The position numbers and the translations under genes were made by a program. A stretch of 34,562 bases of DNA. Source: Prorocentrum cordatum (taxonomy: Eukaryota > Sar > Dinophyceae > Prorocentrales > Prorocentraceae). Shown here piece by piece: positions 33,244-34,562 of the stretch. Position 1 is the stretch's first letter, and the number at the start of each line of letters is the position of its first letter. The stretch is taken from assembly GCA_963575745.1 (NCBI GenBank), contig CAUYUJ010003393.1, positions 45,001 to 79,562 on the forward strand, in the 5' to 3' direction. The notes below the pieces were generated by a model that ran no database searches, had not been told where the DNA came from, and was given only the letters and a program-made list of their open reading frames with translations.

Positions 33244-33353
33244 CCTTGTGCTTGGCGCCCGAGGAGCCCGTCGCGTGCCCGCTCTGCCCGGCCACGCTGA
33301 GCCGCGCGCAGTTGCGGCAGGCCGTCGGCGAGGAGGCCTTCGTTGCCCGCCAG
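33244..33353 (+). CDS. RBR-like RING exon, second half of RING1
   Basis: Reading codons from 33246 the exon gives LCLAPEEPVACPLCPATLSR then AQLRQAVGEEAFVARQ. Cys 33276 and 33285 (CPLC) would be zinc ligands 7 and 8 of the RING begun at 29076. The segment after them (L....LR..L.EE.F.R) resembles the helix that follows RING1 in RBR ligases. Acceptor CAG ends at 33243 and leaves two nucleotides before the first codon; the exon at 29076 ends with one, so the phases fit. Spliced directly, 21 residues would separate Cys 6 from Cys 7, close to the RBR norm. CPxxC here is C-x2-C rather than the C-x4-C of many RBRs. The donor may be a GC site at 33354 or GT at 33363; a (GGA)n array follows. IBR and RING2 would lie further on and are not seen. 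Confidence 0.65.
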
Positions 33354-33366
33354 GCGGGCTGCGTGG

Positions 33367-33605
33367 GGAGGAGGAGGAGGAGGAGGGAAAGGAGGAGGAG
33401 GAGGAGGAGGAGGAGGAGGAGGAGGAGGAAGAGGACAAAGGAGAGGAGGATGAGAGAGGAGGAGGAGGGGGAGGAGGATAGGATGAGGAGGAGTTGGAGA
33501 GAGGAGGAGGAGAGGAGGAGGAAGGAGGAGGAGGAGGAGGGGGGGAGGAGGAGGAGGAGGGAAGGGGAGGGAGGAGGATGAAAGAGGGAGGGGAGGAGGA
33601 GAGGG
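33367..33605 (+). repeat. (GGA)n array
   Basis: About 240 bp of GGA/GAG repeats with small interruptions. Confidence 0.9.
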
Positions 33606-33895
33606 GAGGCGGACGACGACGAGGACGACGAGGACGACGATGATCACGAGGACGACGAGGACGACGAGGACGAGGACGAGGACGAGGATGAGGACGAGGA
33701 CGAGGCGGGCGGAGGAGGGCGGAGGAGGGCGGAGGAGGGCGGCGGAGGAGGAGGAGGAGGAGGAAGAGGAAGAGGAGGAGGAGGAGGAGGAGCGGAGGAG
33801 GAGGAGGAGGAGGAAGAGGAGGAGGATGAGGAGGAGGAGGAGGAGGAGGAGGAGGAGGAGGAGGAGGATGGAGGAGAATGGAGGAGAGGCGACGC
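33606..33895 (+). repeat. (GACGAG)n and (GGA)n array
   Basis: GACGAC/GACGAG units to about 33706, three GGCGGAGGAG units (33707-33740), then GGA repeats to 33895. Confidence 0.9.
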
Positions 33896-33943
33896 CACCA
33901 CCACCACCATGGGGGGCATCTCCAGCGAGGGGGCCCACGACGC

Positions 33944-34066
33944 CTCCCCGAGCTGGGAACGGGGCATGCCCTGAGCAAAGTGGCGGGGCGTCCCACCAGC
34001 AGGGGGGCCACCCCCCTTCCTGCTCGCGCTGGTGGTGGTGCCGCTTTTCCTTGCTCCCAGGGAGGT
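33944..34066 (+). repeat. Family I repeat, copy 2
   Basis: It starts CTCCCCGAGCTGGGAACGGG, holds CCCACCAGCAGGGGGG and CTGGTGGTGGTG, and ends CCGCTTTTCCTTGCTCCCAG, like 17031-17167. Confidence 0.6.
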
Positions 34067-34129
34067 GGCACGGGGAGGACGATCGGGCGGACGTAAAGCC
34101 CGGGGTCCCCCCCCAATAAAAATTGGGTC

Positions 34130-34300
34130 TCCTGGATCGCGGGAGACGCGCCGCACTGCCGATGCATCGGCCACGCAGCTCGATGTGGAGCCCGATGTTC
34201 TTCACGCTTTCGTCGTCGATGCGTCGCCGACGTTGCCGATGTATCGGCGATGCGGCGCGATCCTTCGGCTCCATCTGCTCGGACCCCATCTGGGAGGCGT
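34130..34300. mobile_element. Family H element, copy 2
   Basis: It shares CGCCGCACTGCCGATGCATC, CGGCGATGCGGCGCGATCCT and CTGCTCGGACCCCATCTGGG with 2471-2638. Confidence 0.6.
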
Positions 34301-34562
34301 TCTGCTCGGGGAGGGGACGATCGGGCGGGCGGGAGCGGGGGGGCAACAAACGGGGGGTGGAGAAAGGCGCACCTGTCCAGCACCTGCTGGGGCCGCGGTG
34401 ACCGGGTAGGGCTCCTATCAGGGTCGCTTTCTTAAAAATATCGTTCGCTTCGCCTTCAGTGCCATCCCCCCATCTGCTCCTCCCTTTTCCCTCCTCCCCT
34501 CCCTCCTACTCCTCCTCCTCCCTTTCTCCTCCCCCCGTCGCACTCAGGGGGGGGGGGGGGGG
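34301..34562. other. Right edge: spacer, pyrimidine tract and poly-G
   Basis: No gene recognised. CCT/CTCC repeats fill about 34462-34535 and a G17 run ends the window (34546-34562). Confidence 0.6.

Noticed and set aside
33096-34383. Two 417-aa minus-strand frames
   Set aside because: Pro/Ser/Leu runs come from GGA and GACGAG arrays, antisense to the RING exon.
1-34562. CRISPR array or bacterial operon
   Set aside because: No regularly spaced identical repeats with unique spacers, no ribosome-binding-site pattern and no compact ORF arrangement.
1-34562. tRNA, rRNA or snRNA genes
   Set aside because: GTTCGA-like strings occur (for example near 2421) but without cloverleaf partners; no conserved rRNA segments were seen.

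Overview
The window looks like nuclear DNA from a dinoflagellate-type genome. The grounds are indirect: GC-rich sequence, very long purine/pyrimidine microsatellites, short exon-like islands rather than long genes, and a tyrosine-recombinase retroelement that carries a cytosine-C5 methyltransferase domain. No spliced-leader, rRNA or tRNA gene was seen, so the assignment is an inference. There is one 100-N assembly gap (9239-9338). Most long open frames here are translations of low-complexity repeats and are not annotated as genes.

Layout. 0-4 kb: a foldback element, a copia-type integrase remnant, a G/T-rich repeat block, small repeat families and (GGA)n arrays. 4-6 kb: three exon-like islands, all readable on the minus strand, interleaved with two reversed repeat elements. 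6.2-6.85 kb: pyrimidine tract and a ~58-copy CCTGGT array. 7-9.2 kb: mostly unrecognised sequence. 9.34-12.02 kb: the most gene-like part, a YR (DIRS/Ngaro-like) retroelement 3' half with RNase H, tyrosine recombinase and C5-MTase domains, closed by a 67-bp split direct repeat. 12-13 kb: (GAT)n and (GGA)n. 13-34.5 kb: a mosaic of short interspersed elements in which exon-like islands are embedded.

The clearest new structure in the right half is a family (called A here) of nine ~157-166-bp elements (one 241 bp) with ~30-bp terminal inverted repeats and 8-bp target duplications, exact in four copies. At least a dozen other short families (B-T here) have two or more copies or clear terminal inverted repeats. 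Two islands at 29.1 and 33.25 kb encode the two halves of one RING1-like zinc site with matching splice phase, which suggests a single gene split by a ~4-kb intron built largely of such elements. A separate coiled-coil exon with good splice signals lies on the minus strand at 27.8 kb.

How the parts work together: the retroelement domains would act as one copying/integration machine with a self-encoded DNA methylation function. The short families are non-autonomous; no transposase that could mobilise family A was found here.
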